From Chelydra serpentina (taxonomy: Eukaryota > Chordata > Testudines > Chelydridae): DNA of 64,000 bases. The notes under the pieces were generated by a model. It made no database searches and had not been told where the DNA came from. It saw only the letters and a list, made by a program, of their open reading frames with translations. The stretch lies in the NCBI GenBank assembly GCA_037349315.1, contig JBAIAC010000027.1, forward strand, positions 19,692,001 through 19,756,000. Direction: 5' to 3'. Below, piece after piece: positions 33,021 to 44,574 of this stretch. A program made the position numbers and the translations under genes. The stretch's first letter is position 1. Each line of letters begins with the position of its first letter.

Positions 33021-33890
33021 AAATGGCATGTAACCTAGCATTTAAATCAGCTTCTGTACCAGAGGACTGGAGGATCGCTAACGTGACGCCAATTTTTTTA
33101 AAAGGCTCCAGAGATGATCCCAGCAATTACAGGCCCCTGAGCCTAACTTCAGTACCAGGCAAACTGGTTAAAACTAAGACCAGAAGTATCAGACACGTAG
33201 ATGAACACGATTTGTTGGGGAAAGTCAACGTGGCTTCTGGAAAGGGGGGAAGGCATAGCTCAGTGGTTTGAGCACTGGCCTGCTAAACCCAGAGTTGTGA
33301 GCTCAATCCTTGGGGGCAGAAATCTGTCAGGGGACAGTACTTGGTCTTGCTAGTGAAGGCAGGGGACTGGCCTCGATGACCTTTCAAGGTCCTTCCAGTT
33401 CTAGGAGATAGGAATATCTCCATATTAATTATATAAAATTATAATTCATTCCTCTCCTATCTATAATAATTCTTTGAGAGGGTCAATAAATATGTGGACA
33501 AGAGTGATCCAGTGAATATTGTGCATTTAGATTTTCAGAAAGCCTTTGACAAGGTCCCTCACCAAAGGCTCTTAAGCAAAGTAAGCAGTCATGGGATAAG
33601 AGAGGTCCTCTCATGGATCAGTAACTGGTTAAAAGATAGGAAACAAATGGTAGGAATAAATAGTCCATCTTCAGAATGGAGAGACGTAAATAGCGGTGTC
33701 TCCCAGGGGTCTGTACTGGGACCAGTCCTATTCAACATATTCATAAATGATCTGGGAAAAGGGGTAAACGGTGAAGTGGCAACATTTGCCGACTATACAA
33801 GATTACTCAAGATAGTGAAGTCCAAAGCAGAGTGTCAAGAGTTACAAAGGGATCTCACAAAACGAGGTGACTGGAAATCCGAAAGAGTTT
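33021..33890 (+). mobile_element. CR1 LINE RT-domain fragment, plus strand, inactive
   Basis: Encodes RT fingers and palm in sense: SASVPEDWRIANVTPIFLKG and DDPSNYRPLSLTSVPGKLV, then a SINE insertion, then [49 protein letters not shown] and FADYTRLL. The catalytic FADD is FADY, so the second Asp is lost. It lies 5'-to-5' against the antisense CR1 at 32036-33020 and overlaps it in content near the FADD motif. Confidence 0.88.
33241..33430 (+). repeat. tRNA-derived SINE, divergent subfamily
   Basis: Plus-strand copy with A-box-like CATAGCTCAGTGG, head GTTTGAGCACTGGCCTGCTA, degraded B box GCTCAATCC, and a tail different from the other copies: GGACTGGCCTCGATGACCTT ... AGGAGATAGGAATATCTCCA. Inserted inside the CR1 at 33021-33890. 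Confidence 0.85.
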
Positions 33891-34076
33891 GCATGCAAGG
33901 CTCCCGCTTTGGGCCCTCTCTCCCAAACAGGAAAGGCTCCTGGGCCAGAGGGACAGCCAAAAAGAGGGCACCATGGAGCAGCGCCTCAGCCGGGGTAAAA
34001 GGGCAATTAGGCTATTGACTTCAATGCCACATTACACCCGCTGAGGATCTGGCTCATCACATCCCAGAAGAAATGG

Positions 34077-34262
34077 GAGGGGGGAGGGATAGCTCAGTGG
34101 TTTGAGCATTGGCCTGCTAAACCCAGGGTTGTGAGTTCAATCCTTGAGGGGGCCATTTGGGGATCTGGGGCAAAAATTGGGGATTGGTCCTGCTTTGAGC
34201 AGGGGGTTGGACTAGATGACCTACTAAGGTCCCTTCCAACCCTGAGATTCTATGATTCTATG
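34077..34262 (+). repeat. Turtle tRNA-derived SINE (Cry type)
   Basis: Full-length sense copy: GGATAGCTCAGTGGTTTGAG, GTTGTGAGTTCAATCC (B box), GGGGCAAAAATTGGGGATT and the CR1-like tail ending GATTCTATGATTCTATGA. The internal Pol III promoter looks intact. Confidence 0.94.
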
Positions 34263-34619
34263 AAAGAGAGGCCACCTAAAGGACTCTGTGAGCATGGAGC
34301 AGGCGGGAGGGGCGGGGGGATAAAGCATCCCGTGCAAGGAGCTTCCCCCAAGACAGGGCAGCAGGGAAGGAGCCAGCGTGAAGCGCCGTTATCCTGTCCC
34401 ATGCAGCGGATTAGGGCCGGCAACCCGCAGTTACGCTACCCAGACCAAACTGACTCCAGTTTGGTGCCAGGATAAACCAGGGTTGGCCCAGGGAAGCCAG
34501 CCTGGTGCAAGAGTCATGCGAGCAGAATCCAGCCCTGTGGGTCTAACAGTGGTAAGAGGAGATTGCAACGGAGGAGACCTGAGTGCTATTCTTAGCTCTT
34601 TCCCTGCCGTGTGGTATGA

Positions 34620-35016
34620 TCTACAGCAAGTCACACCCCCAGCCCCAGCCAGAGCCCTCCCCCATTTCCCCCCATGCCCCAACCCCCTTCCCCAGCCCTG
34701 ATTCCCCCTTCCGCCTTCCAAACCCCTCCGTCCCAGCCTGGAGAAACCTCGTGCACCCCCCAACCCCTCATCCCCAGCCCCTGCCCAGAGCCCTTCCCCG
34801 TTTCCCCCCGCATCCCAACCCCCTGCCCCATCCCAGAGCCCTGTCCCGCACCCTGAACTCCTAATTTCTGGCCCCACCCCCGAGCCCACACCCCCAGCCA
34901 GAGCCCTCACCCCCTCCCGCACCCCAACCCCCGATTTCATGAGCATTCATGGCCCGCCATACAATTTCCATTCCCAGATGTGGCCCTCAGACCAAAAAGT
35001 TTGCCCACCCCTGCAT
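34620..35016. mobile_element. hAT-like element fragment, C-rich interior
   Basis: The right end AAAAAGTTTGCCCACCCCTG is the complement of a hAT 'CAGGGGTGGGCAAACTTTTT' terminus, preceded by ATGTGGCCCTCAGACC. Leftward lies a pyrimidine/C-rich interior of CCCAGCC and GAGCCCT repeats. The matching left terminus is not seen, so limits are approximate. Confidence 0.6.
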
Positions 35017-35166
35017 TAAGGCCAAGTTACCGTTTAAGCCAGAGTGTCCAGGAAGTATTTGGAATGGAGCTACCTCATTCTTCTGCGCACATTCTTGCAG
35101 TGCGTCAACATTTATATTGGGGGGCGATTTCCCACCTCTAATGCATTTTCCCATGGTTATATATAC

Positions 35167-35582
35167 CAGTGGATCTCAACCAGGGGAACGCATTCTGCTG
35201 GGGATACGCAGAGGTCTTCTAGAGGGTACATCAACTCATCTAGATATTTGCCCAGTAGTTTTACAACAGGCTACATAAAAAGCACGAGCGAAGTCAGGCC
35301 AAACTAAAATTTCATACAGACAATGACTTATTTCTACTGCTCTATTGGCTATACACTGAAATGCAAATACGATATTTATATTCCAGTTGGTTTATTTTGG
35401 AATGATATGGTAAAAATGAGAAAATCAGCAATTGGTCAGTAATAGTGCGCTGTGACACCTTTGTATTTTTATGTCTGAGTTTGCAAGCAAGTCGTTTTTA
35501 AGTGAGGTGAAACGTGGGGGCGCGCAAGACAAATCAGACTCCTGAAAGGGGCACAGTCATCTGGGAAGGTTGAGAGCCACTG
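35167..35582. mobile_element. 416-bp hAT MITE
   Basis: Starts CAGTGGATCTCAACCAGGGG and ends GGAAGGTTGAGAGCCACTG, terminal inverted repeats of an abundant reptile hAT family. Flanking 8-mers ATATATAC (35159-35166) and ATAAATAC (35583-35590) differ at one base and are the likely target duplication. AT-rich interior without transposase. Directly abuts the LINE to its right. Confidence 0.88.
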
Positions 35583-35590
35583 ATAAATAC

Positions 35591-38500
35591 TCATTTCTTT
35601 TTCTTTGAGTTCCTTTATCCATACTTGTCCTATTACCATAAGGCATTTTGGTTTTTTGCTCCTCACGTTGACCACTGAATTGCCAACATTCTTCAGATAT
35701 CTGTTTAGTGTTTCCATTTTCCCTATTTCCTACGACTGCTGCCCAAAAGGTTAAGTCCAATCATTTCATTCTTAATGCTCCAGGCATTGCACCAGCAGCG
35801 ATCTGCATTACACACCAAGGGGTCAAGATGAAGGCACCGCATGCCATGCGTAATGCCTGGGCTTGGATTGAATCGAGCTTCCTTAGGCTCGTTTCTGATG
35901 CTGAACTAAACGCTTTGCATCGGTACTCAATGACTAGTCTTATTAATGCTCGATGCAGCATTCCCAGTGCTTTCTTATCCACACTGCAGGTGGCTCCAGC
36001 GATACTTTTAAGTAGATTGATTTTGCCTTCACGTTTATCTACAATATTTTCAACGCGCTCCTTCCACGTTAGCTTGCTATCAAATGTCACACCCGGGACC
36101 GTGTCGCTTTTAACGACACTCCCTTGCTGTAAATACAGCGACAGTTTGCAATCTTTTTTAATTTTCCTTTTAGTGAACAGCATTCCTTGACCCTGTCAAT
36201 TCTCAAAAGTAAAGCCTCCCATTTCCCCCGGCCGCACTTTTCCGAAGTGTTTCACTCCTTTGCTTCTCAAATATTTCCTGGTTCTTGTTTTCAGCCCATG
36301 TGACAGTCACCTGCAAACGAGGAAATGCCTCTTCCTGCACGCAGCCTTTTCGGAGATCATCATTACGCTGAGTAAGGTACGGCTGATGATAATCCCCTGC
36401 CAAGTGCCATTTGTGATTGTATATATGCTAGAGTAGGTTTCCCTTGCTTTCCTTTCCTTAAGAAATCCTTTATCCACCTATATATTCCTCCTTTCATCCC
36501 CATGGATGCTATTTTATGTAATAAGTCCTCTCTCCATAACATCTAGGAAACCTATCATATATTCTTTATTCTCATACTATATGATCAGATGTATCCTTCT
36601 CCTCCTGAACCCACTTTGCAAGACATCTTCCATGTCTCTCTAAATACATCATTAATCTTTCACCATTCTTTCCATGGCTTTACCCGGACGTATAAGGGCA
36701 ATTGGCCTGTATGCATCAGGTCTTCTTTGCAGCTTCCCTGGTTTCCACACTGGGATTGCAACGGCATGTTTCCACTCCATTGGCAGCTCACCTGTTTCTC
36801 ATATAGTGTGGGACAGTTTTAGCCGTATCTTCAGACTCGCTTCAACCCAGTGTTTTAGCATTTCACCACCTACACCTTGCCTGGTGCAATTTTTGCGGTT
36901 AGCTGTAGCTTTCTGAAGTTCCCTCAGGCTTTTGTTTAATCTCATATCCTCATCTTCCTCCCACCTCTTCCAGTTCTCTTTAATGATTTTTCCCCCATCG
37001 CATGGATTTCTATACTCTTTCACCGTTACTAATATTAAGGAATATTTCTGCTAGGGCTTCCACTTTGCCTTCATTAGAACTTTTTATCCCTTGCCCTTCT
37101 GCAACAAGGCCTGGTACAGAACTGCTCTTACTTGGCATTGCGTTCACTGTCCTGATCTGCCTATGTACTGCTGATGTTTTTGTATTGACAGTAAAAGCTG
37201 TGTTATCTGGCATGTTGGAGGAATGGGGGATGCTGGTTAGTCAAAAATACCGGTTATATTTACCAATGGAGGGAGGGAGTTTGGGTGCAGGAGGGGGCTC
37301 GGGGCAGGGGACTGGGGCACAAGAGAGGTTTTGGGGTGCTGGATCCGGGTGGCACTCACCTCAGGCGACTCTCCACAAGTGGTGACATGTCTCTGCTGCT
37401 CCTAGGTAGAAGCGCAGCCAGGCAGCTCTGTGCGCTGCCTCCGCCCACAGGCACGGCCCCCGCAGCTCCCATTGGTCATGATTCCTGGCCAATGGGAGCT
37501 GCGGAGCCAGCACTTGGGGCGGGGCGAAGGCAGCACAGGGAGCCCCCCATGGCTGTTCCTCCGCCTAGGAGCAGCACGGACATGTCGCCGCTTCTGGGGA
37601 GCCACACGAGCCAGGTAGGGAGCTTGCCGGCCCCGTACCAACTGGACTTTTAATGGATATCAGAAATGCTGGTTTCTAGAGCTTTCCGGTTGGTAAAGTG
37701 CCAGATAACACAGCTTTGACTGTATTTATTTCCCCACTGTCCTTCCTCCAGCTTTCTTTTCTGGACTTTTTAATAGCCCTTTGCGCAACTGCCTTGTTTC
37801 TTTTCTATCTCATTAACTCCTCACTCTTCATTGTATATTTCACTTTCTCCTATGCCTTGTTCCTTTCCTTAATTGCTTTTTCACACTGCCCATTCCACCG
37901 CGGTACATGGCTTCTATCTTTAGGGTGACTGGATACCTGCGGTATAGCTAACTTTGTTGCCACGACAATTCCCTTAGTAACTCCTCAGTATCATCATTTA
38001 GACATTGTTCATTAATGGGTTCAGTAGTTCCCAGCTTGGTTTTATATGTATTCCTTCCTCCATCCTCAACACTGCCCTTACCTTGATGTACTAGAAGTAC
38101 AGGGAAGTGATCGCTTCCCATTCCCTCCCCTCTATACTACTTGACACAATTCCAGGTGTAGACCGGAGAGATTCCCATTGGCTGCACTAAACCTAGTGGC
38201 TGTACCTTCATTCACGATTACAAAATTAGTTTCGTCAATGGATTGCTCTAGACATTTGCCATTCTTATCATTTTTTCCCATTTCCATACAATCCATTATG
38301 GATGTTCAGGTCTTCACGTGTATTATCTCTGTCAAATTTTTAATCTCCAGTTTTCCACAGGGGCTCCATACGTTATATACTCTCAAAGATGCAGCTTTAT
38401 TTTGCACTGGACTCTCATTAGGGTTATATTCTATATTTCGTTTCTTCCCCTCAATTTCAAGTAAATTTAGGTTTTCCTTACGAATGTACAAACTTCCCCT

Positions 38501-39700
38501 CCTCTTCCTACTTCCTTGACTTGCCTATAGATGCCCTATCCTGGGATTTGGACATCTAGGTTTCCGATGAACCATATTTCTTGTATGCACATGAGATTTG
38601 GTTTGGTGGCCTTATCAAGGATATTGTCTGTAATTCCTGACCATGTGGCATTATTCTATGTCCATTACAGCAGGAAACAGTGCCATTCTATTTACCCTTC
38701 ACCGGAAAAACCACGGAGTCGTTCTCCCGATAAGTTGTTAACATCTATGCACTTTTCTACAGCTTTAACTATAATGTTCATTTTCGCTGGTTTCTTCCCT
38801 GGCTGTGATACACAGTTTATTACTTCAATCACAAAAGCCATAAACCTCTCTTTGTCTGTACATAATACATCTCCAATTTTCCCTGTATCACTCATTATAT
38901 CCTTTGATTTATTCGGCCGTGTCCTTATCTTTCGCCTTACTGAGCTTCCTTTCTTCTTCCCTGCTTGGTCTCAGATGCCGCCGCGTCGCTTCGGCACATG
39001 ATACGCTATTTGTAGCGTTTGGGTTTTGAATCTCTCTTGCTTGCTCCACTGTTGGGTCGCTTCCACGCGCTGCACTGTGCTCCCCTCCACAGCGGCTGCT
39101 CTTTCGTTCTGTCTCTTCCACGCAACTGTCATCGGAGTGCTCCCCCCCCACACCCCCTTTTATTGCACCTCATTTTCTCTTTACATACATTGGCCATATG
39201 TCCAAATCTTTGGAATCTGCAGCGCCCCGGCAGAGGTGGAATCGGCTACTAGCACAGCGGTTGGTGGCTCCCCCCTCCCCGTCTCTCTTGCTAATTAGCC
39301 ACTTACCTACAGAACCCTGCACCTGGCTTTACCTTATCTTCAGTCATTTCGATCCGCACCCCAGCTACAGCTCCTTGGCGGCTTGCTTTAGCTTTTCCTA
39401 GCCTTCGAAACGTGTTCCTTGCTTTAACATTCAACTAATAGATCCCCCTCCTTGTGGATTTCTAGCTCTCTGCCTCCGGCACTCTTTTCAACTCACCTGC
39501 TGCTCTCCAAGGGTTGGGAGCCCCTGCCTTCAGGAGCGATTTCATTATTACAGCCGTTGGATTTTTCTCTTTACTCTTCCCTGTCTGCCTGCCTGCTGTC
39601 TCTGCTTCTAGCTCTGGCACGTCCACCCTTTTTCCTCAGCGGCGGCCAGGCTTTCCCTCTGCTGGCTTCAGTATTCTCCATCTCCCACAAAGTACAGCCC
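35591..39700 (-). mobile_element. Decayed I-group (Jockey superclade) LINE
   Basis: Minus-strand order fits a two-ORF non-LTR element. ORF1 (about 39700-38690): gag-like zinc knuckle read as CRFQRFGHMANVCKEK, then CNKRGCGGEHSDDSC. ORF2 5' region (about 38690-37730) is poorly preserved. RT (about 36910-36290): TGELPMEWKHAVAIPVWKPG, RRPDAYRPIAL, then LLHKIASMGMKGGIYRWIKD in another frame, NGTWQGIIIS, and FAGDCHMG at the catalytic FADD position. C-terminal part 36183-35761: VPGVTFDSKLTWKERVENIV, LGMLHRALIRLVIEYRCKAF, LDSIQAQALRMACGAF. Several frameshifts and stops; catalytic Asp changed to Gly; the 3' end (possible RNase H and tail) is cut off near the hAT MITE. A Tigger-like MITE interrupts it at 37189-37722. 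Clade assignment is from motif resemblance only. Confidence 0.8.
37189..37722. mobile_element. Tigger/pogo-like MITE nested in LINE
   Basis: Terminal inverted repeats of 24 bp with one mismatch: CAGTAAAAGCTGTGTTATCT-GGCA at the left, TGCCAGATAACACAGCTTTG-ACTG at the right, the signature of pogo/Tigger elements. The right flank is TA; the left flank is GA, presumably a mutated TA target. The interior is G-rich and noncoding and includes CCAATGGGAGCTGCGGAGCC and a nearby inverted partner GCAGCTCCCATTGG. Confidence 0.9.
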
Positions 39701-40889
39701 AGCCAGCATAGCATATACCCATCCTCCAGCCCAGCCAAACTGATACCCAGAACCTGGAGCCGAGCCCAGCCAGACCAGACCAGTCACAACCCAGCCAACC
39801 TCCCCTGGTTCCTGTCCCCCTCTGGCTCGGAGAGAGATCAGCTGCCGTCCATCAGGTCCTATGAGCTCCGGTTGGCAGAGCCTGGAGCTGGGCTGGGAGG
39901 CGCAGGGGCTGCTTCGCGGGGCATGCTGAGCCCCCTTGTTCTGACCCCAATCTCTAGTGAGTAACACCAGCACATCCACGGGAAAACCACGGTAGGCTCC
40001 TCGCTATCGGCTCCGTACGCCCGGAGGGGTTCTGCCAGGCAGCATTGAAGGCACAGACCTGAGGGATTGAAGCGCTCCACTAAATGTTTTGCAACTCCCG
40101 GACCAGAAACACTTCGAGGCCAGCATGGGCAGCATGGCCATGAATCCAGAAGGTACACCGAGAGGCTGGGGCATGGCACGGGGCACCCAGGGACCTGGGT
40201 TCTAGCCCTGGTTTCTATTTCTGGCTCCGAGCCAGCCGGGAATTCCTCGCTAACCATCTTAGCAGCGAGACAAGGAATAGCACGGGATCGGCTTCGCTGC
40301 AGCCATAGATCCATCGCAGTTATAAGTAGCTAGCGTATGAAAATGCTTTATTGAGAATTCCTAAAGCCTCCAAGTGAAACAAACAGGTAGCACGGTGGGT
40401 CGTTTTTCTTGTAAGACTTTTAATTGAATTCCAAGGGGGCTCCCGGGAATAATGAAATGCCGCTATGCGGCAGCGTGCTGAAAAGGTTAGATTTCAAATG
40501 GGCCTGGCTAACGAGGAACCCCCCCCTCGCTCTCGCTCTGTGTACACGGCACGACCTTTCCGGGCAGGAAGGGAGCTGCAGAACTCCGGCGCTGATCAGC
40601 TCACGGCAAAGGCAGCGTCTTCGGCGCCGTCCAATGTGGCATCCGGCAACGTCACCCGGAGATCGCTAAAGAAGGAGATTGATGGGCAGGGTGAGGCCAG
40701 CGTTCCCCTCCCCAGACTGAACGATTGCTGGCCCGGAGCTGGTATCCAAAGGCTCCCAAGCTGTAGCCACTGGCAAGACGTTTCTGCCCCATCTGCTCGA
40801 AGGGTGCTGGAGCAAAGAAACTTGCTGTAAGAAGAGCCTGTCTGCTCCAAACTGGCCAACAGGGGGTGCTACATACAGCACTGGGTTGG
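39701..40889. other. Intronic stretch, no gene recognised
   Basis: 39710-39800 has an imperfect CCAGCC(A)-rich tract (AGCCCAGCCAGACCAGACCA). The remainder shows no repeat family or exon. Confidence 0.45.
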
Positions 40890-41345
40890 AGCTAAGAAGA
40901 ACATAAGGAATGGCAAGTGGGCGCTTCATAGGCACATAGAAGCTGTCGTCCTGGATCAAACCCAGCGTCCATCACGTCTGGTATCCGGTCTCTGACGGTG
41001 GCCAGCACCAGCTGCTTCAGAGATCTTCCACCTTCCATACCCCACAGTAGCAGATGTGGGATAATCTGCCCCCCGGGAAGTTCTCACCCTGGTCTCCAGT
41101 AGCTAGAAACCGACTCGAGCCCTGAAGCACAAGGTTTAATGTCCCTTTCAATGTGTTTGTTACCAGTAACTGTTGTATCTCTGGATGCTCTTGTTATCCA
41201 GACAGATGCCCAATCCTTCTTGACATCCTGCTCAGACCTCGGCCTCCACAACACCCTGTGGCAATGAGTTCCGCAGGCTAATCACACATTCGGCGAAGAC
41301 ACTGGAAGTCCCTCCAGTGACCAGCCACATTGTCTTGCCTTGGGT
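40890..41345 (-). mobile_element. CR1 LINE 3' fragment
   Basis: AAGAACATAAGGAATGGCAA, CTGGATCAAACCCAGCG, CCGGTCTCTGACGGTGGCCA, GATGTGGGATAATCTGCC, CCTGTGGCAATGAGTTCCGC are hallmarks of a CR1 subfamily read in antisense. Noncoding. Confidence 0.8.
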
Positions 41346-41914
41346 CACAACTGAAAAGAGGTGGGTGGCCTTAACCCAAACCACCGTAACCTGCCCGACA
41401 AATTCTAAGATGAGCCAGGGGACGTTTTAAGTGGACTGGCTTGAGCAGGACGACTCGTACCTCCTGATACTGGGGGGCACAATGTAAAGGGGGGACACAC
41501 GTGACTGTCCCATGTGTCGCCTCTGGGAGGAACTTCCAGACCCTCCTCCCTGGGCCAGGGCAGCCAATCCTGCCGGCTCCTGGGGGGCTGGGGCCACAAG
41601 AGGGGGAAGCAGGCACCTCTGGGCCTGGCTAGGGCCAGGCTTGGCCTGGAGACACCCACAGCACCAGTGTCTCCCCAGACACTGCAGGGCACCTCAGCAG
41701 GGGAGGTGTAGGGCATGGACAATATCCCTACCCCTGGCTGAGCAGAGGCCAGGGAAGCTGCTCCTGGTGCTGTCCCCAGGGACCCCCCGCCCTGCGCCCA
41801 GCTTGGGAATCGCTGCCCTCTTTCTGCCCCACCAGAGGATCCTGTGTGCCGCACACGGCCCCGCTGAAACACAAGCATGAGTGAGGGCAACAGAATGAAG
41901 GCCAGCGAAAGTGG

Positions 41915-42110
41915 AGGCAATGTAACCTAGTGGATAGAGCACCGGAGCGGGACTCAGAAGACTTGAGGTCGATTCCTGATTCTGGGTGACTTTGGGCAAA
42001 TGATGCCCTGCCGGTGCCTCTGTTTTCCCATCTATACAATGGGGCTAATGATCCCGCCCGCCATTGTAAAGCAAGCCGAGATCCACTGAAGGGAAGCGCT
42101 CTTTGGGAGC
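41915..42110 (+). repeat. MIR-like SINE
   Basis: Near full-length sense copy: AACCTAGTGGATAGAGCACC, GGACTCAGAAGACTTGAGGT, GTGACTTTGGGCAAATGATG, CCTCTGTTTTCCCATCT, ATGGGGCTAATGATC. Confidence 0.75.
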
Positions 42111-42721
42111 GGGGTGGCAGCATGGACGGGGCCCTCATGTTGACGACTCTGCCCCGAGAGGAACGGAGCGGCGGGGCCCCAATCTATAGCCCGCACGAGT
42201 GGGAGCCGCTCAGCTGCAGCGAGAGGAGCCCGAGGCCCATAAACGACAGGAGATTGCGCCCTGCTAAGCAGAACGCTGGCACAGGGGACATGGGGAGGGG
42301 GGGATTCTGGGCCCAATCCTGGCAAATGCTGATCCCTCCCCAAGAGGGGCAACACAAGGTACAAACCGCATCTGACTGTCCCAGAGAGGCTGCCGGGGGC
42401 TCTGCATTCCCAGGGCAGCAGGTACAGGCCATAGGGAAAGTAGGTGTGGCCTTCCCACAGCCGGGGCCCCGATCTCTGTCCATTTGTTCGCCCGCTCGCT
42501 GCGCTGCTCCAGCGTGTTAGCCCGGGGAGCTGGGAGGAGAACCCCCGGCCTGGAGCACACAGCCCTGCTGAGGGACAATGGCAATCCAGCCGATTCACCA
42601 CTCTCAGCGTTGAGGGCCTGCGAGTCCCGAGCTCGCTCAGCAGAGGGCAGTGTTACAGACACACCCGATCCGGCCTGCCAGATCATTTTCAAAGGTGTCG
42701 TTTTGTCCAGTGGCCGGCTCC

Positions 42722-43130
42722 ATTCATAGATTTTGAGGCCAGCCGGAATCAATCTAATCCGACCTCCCGTGTCAACCAGGGATTCCTGCATCCAGCTCAT
42801 GGCTGAGCTAAAGCGTAGCTGTTAGAAAGCGCTCCATGCGAGACTCCCGGGATGGAGACTCCACCAGGCTGCTAGGTAAGTTGTCCCTCCTGGTCACACA
42901 TGTGAGTCTTATTTCCACTTTGAACTCTGCTGACTTCGGCTGCGGTGCCAGGCTCTCAATCTGCCTTTGTCTGCTAGATGAAAGACCCCTCTGCTCTCAG
43001 GTATCTTCTCCCCACGGAGGGACTTATACACCACAATCAGGCGGCTTCTTAAGTTTCTCTTCACTACGCTAAGGGGACTGAACTCCTTTAACCACTCCGA
43101 GTAGCTCAGATACACGGCTCTGCCCTGGGC
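42722..43130 (-). mobile_element. CR1 LINE 3' fragment, old
   Basis: TTCATAGATTTTGAGGCCAG, AATCTAATCCGACCTCCCGTG and TCCTGCATCCAGCTCATGGC, then AACCACTCCGAGTAGCTCAG match a decayed CR1/L3-type 3' region in antisense. Confidence 0.6.
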
Positions 43131-43189
43131 TATTGACGAGCAGCCCGGAAAATGCCCACACGAAAGAGCCGCTGGGTCTGAGTTACTTG

Positions 43190-43340
43190 CCGGGGGCATG
43201 AAAAATAAATAAAAGCCTCGGCAGCTGCAGTAATTTGTTGTCCCTCATTTATTCCTCTTTTGGCTCTGGCTTTGTCTTCAATCCAGCTGAGCACAATTTA
43301 AACCCACATTGGTGACGGCAGAAATCAGTTGCCGGGCAGC
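43190..43340. promoter_or_regulatory. Candidate conserved noncoding element
   Basis: Compact AT/GC-mixed block with CAGTAATTTGTTGTCCCTCA, TTTATTCCTCTTTTGGCTC, CACAATTTAAACCCACATTG and GCTCTGCATTTGCATGGC (octamer-like ATTTGCAT). Not like any repeat nearby. Function is inference from composition only. Confidence 0.2.
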
Positions 43341-43913
43341 TCTGCATTTGCATGGCTGGATGGCGCAGTTCAGGCTCAGCGAGAAGCAGGGCTAACGGCA
43401 GAGCGGCGTGACCGTCCGTGACTCCCGCAAACCACCGTAATAATCAGCTGCTACGCATCAGCTTCAGCCCACCCAGGCTGCCTCCCCCGCACCCTCCACG
43501 CTGCTCTGGTGCTTAAACCGATCCAGCCACCACCCTGCTGGTTGCTGCAGGCTCTAAATTCCTCCCTGGCGGGAATAAGTCCCAAAGTGCATTCCCCACC
43601 ACTGACGTGCAGAATGGAGCAGCTGGTTAACAGCCCTCCAGGGACGCTGCACAACAGCGTGAGGCAGGGTGAGAAGAACACAACTTCCAACTGAAAGGAC
43701 GGGGGATTTGAGGCAGAGCGGAATTGCCTGAGTTGGAGTTTGCCCAGGACACCATGGTATCAACCCGCCGGTGGAAGGGATAATAGCCTCCAGCGGTCAG
43801 TTCAGTGCTGGCTCAGAGGGAAGAGGGCCATCTAACGCACGGTCGATGCCTCTTTCTGCAGCACTGGGAGGGTTTATTCTCCTCTCCGAGCGCTGGGAGC
43901 CGGCCCTGCCCAC

Positions 43914-44165
43914 AAGATAGACTCATAGACTTTAAGGTCAGATGGGACCATTATGATCATCTAGTCTGACCTCCTGCACAATGCAGGCCACAGAATCTCA
44001 CCCACCCCCTCCTGGAATAATCCTCTCACCTAAGTCTCAGCTACTGAAGCCCTCAAATCCTGGTTTAGAGACTTCAAGATGCAGCGAATCCTCCAGCAAG
44101 TGACCTGTGCCCCATGCTGCAGAGGAAGGCGAAAAACCCCCAGGGCCTCTAAAGATCCTAAACCT
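43914..44165 (-). mobile_element. CR1 LINE 3' region (turtle subfamily)
   Basis: Same subfamily as 3895-4400: ATAGACTCATAGACTTTAAG, ATTATGATCATCTAGTCTGA, ACAGAATCTCACCCACC, CCAGCAAGTGACCTGTGCCC. Shorter copy. Confidence 0.82.
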
Positions 44166-44574
44166 AAAGATCCAGCGCAATCCCAGCTAGCTGCCGTCCG
44201 GCCCTTGCTCCCACCCCCCATTCCTGGGCGCGCTCCTGAACGGCAGGCACCACAGCCAAGCGCACGGCAGGTTCATGGCACAGCCAGGGCGGGGGTCCCT
44301 GTCCGGGCACAGCCAGCCCTGTGGGGGGGAAGGGAAAGCACCACACAGCTGCTTAGGTGCCTGGACCAGTGGCTGCATGAAAAGTCCCTGGCTGTTTATT
44401 TTGCTGGCTGGGGGAACATGGAAAACATGTTTTTAAACACACATGGATCCCGACCCGGGATCAACACTGCGCTCTTGTAGCCCTGGCCCTGTTCTGGCCA
44501 GGGCTAAACCCTCCACTTCCAAGGGGCATCATTGGGCCATCCCACTGGAGGGGGAAGAGGTCACCTCCCTGGGC

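Noticed and set aside
34077..34150. Functional tRNA gene
   Set aside because: A and B boxes belong to the tRNA-derived head of a SINE; no complete cloverleaf or terminator, and the CR1 tail follows.
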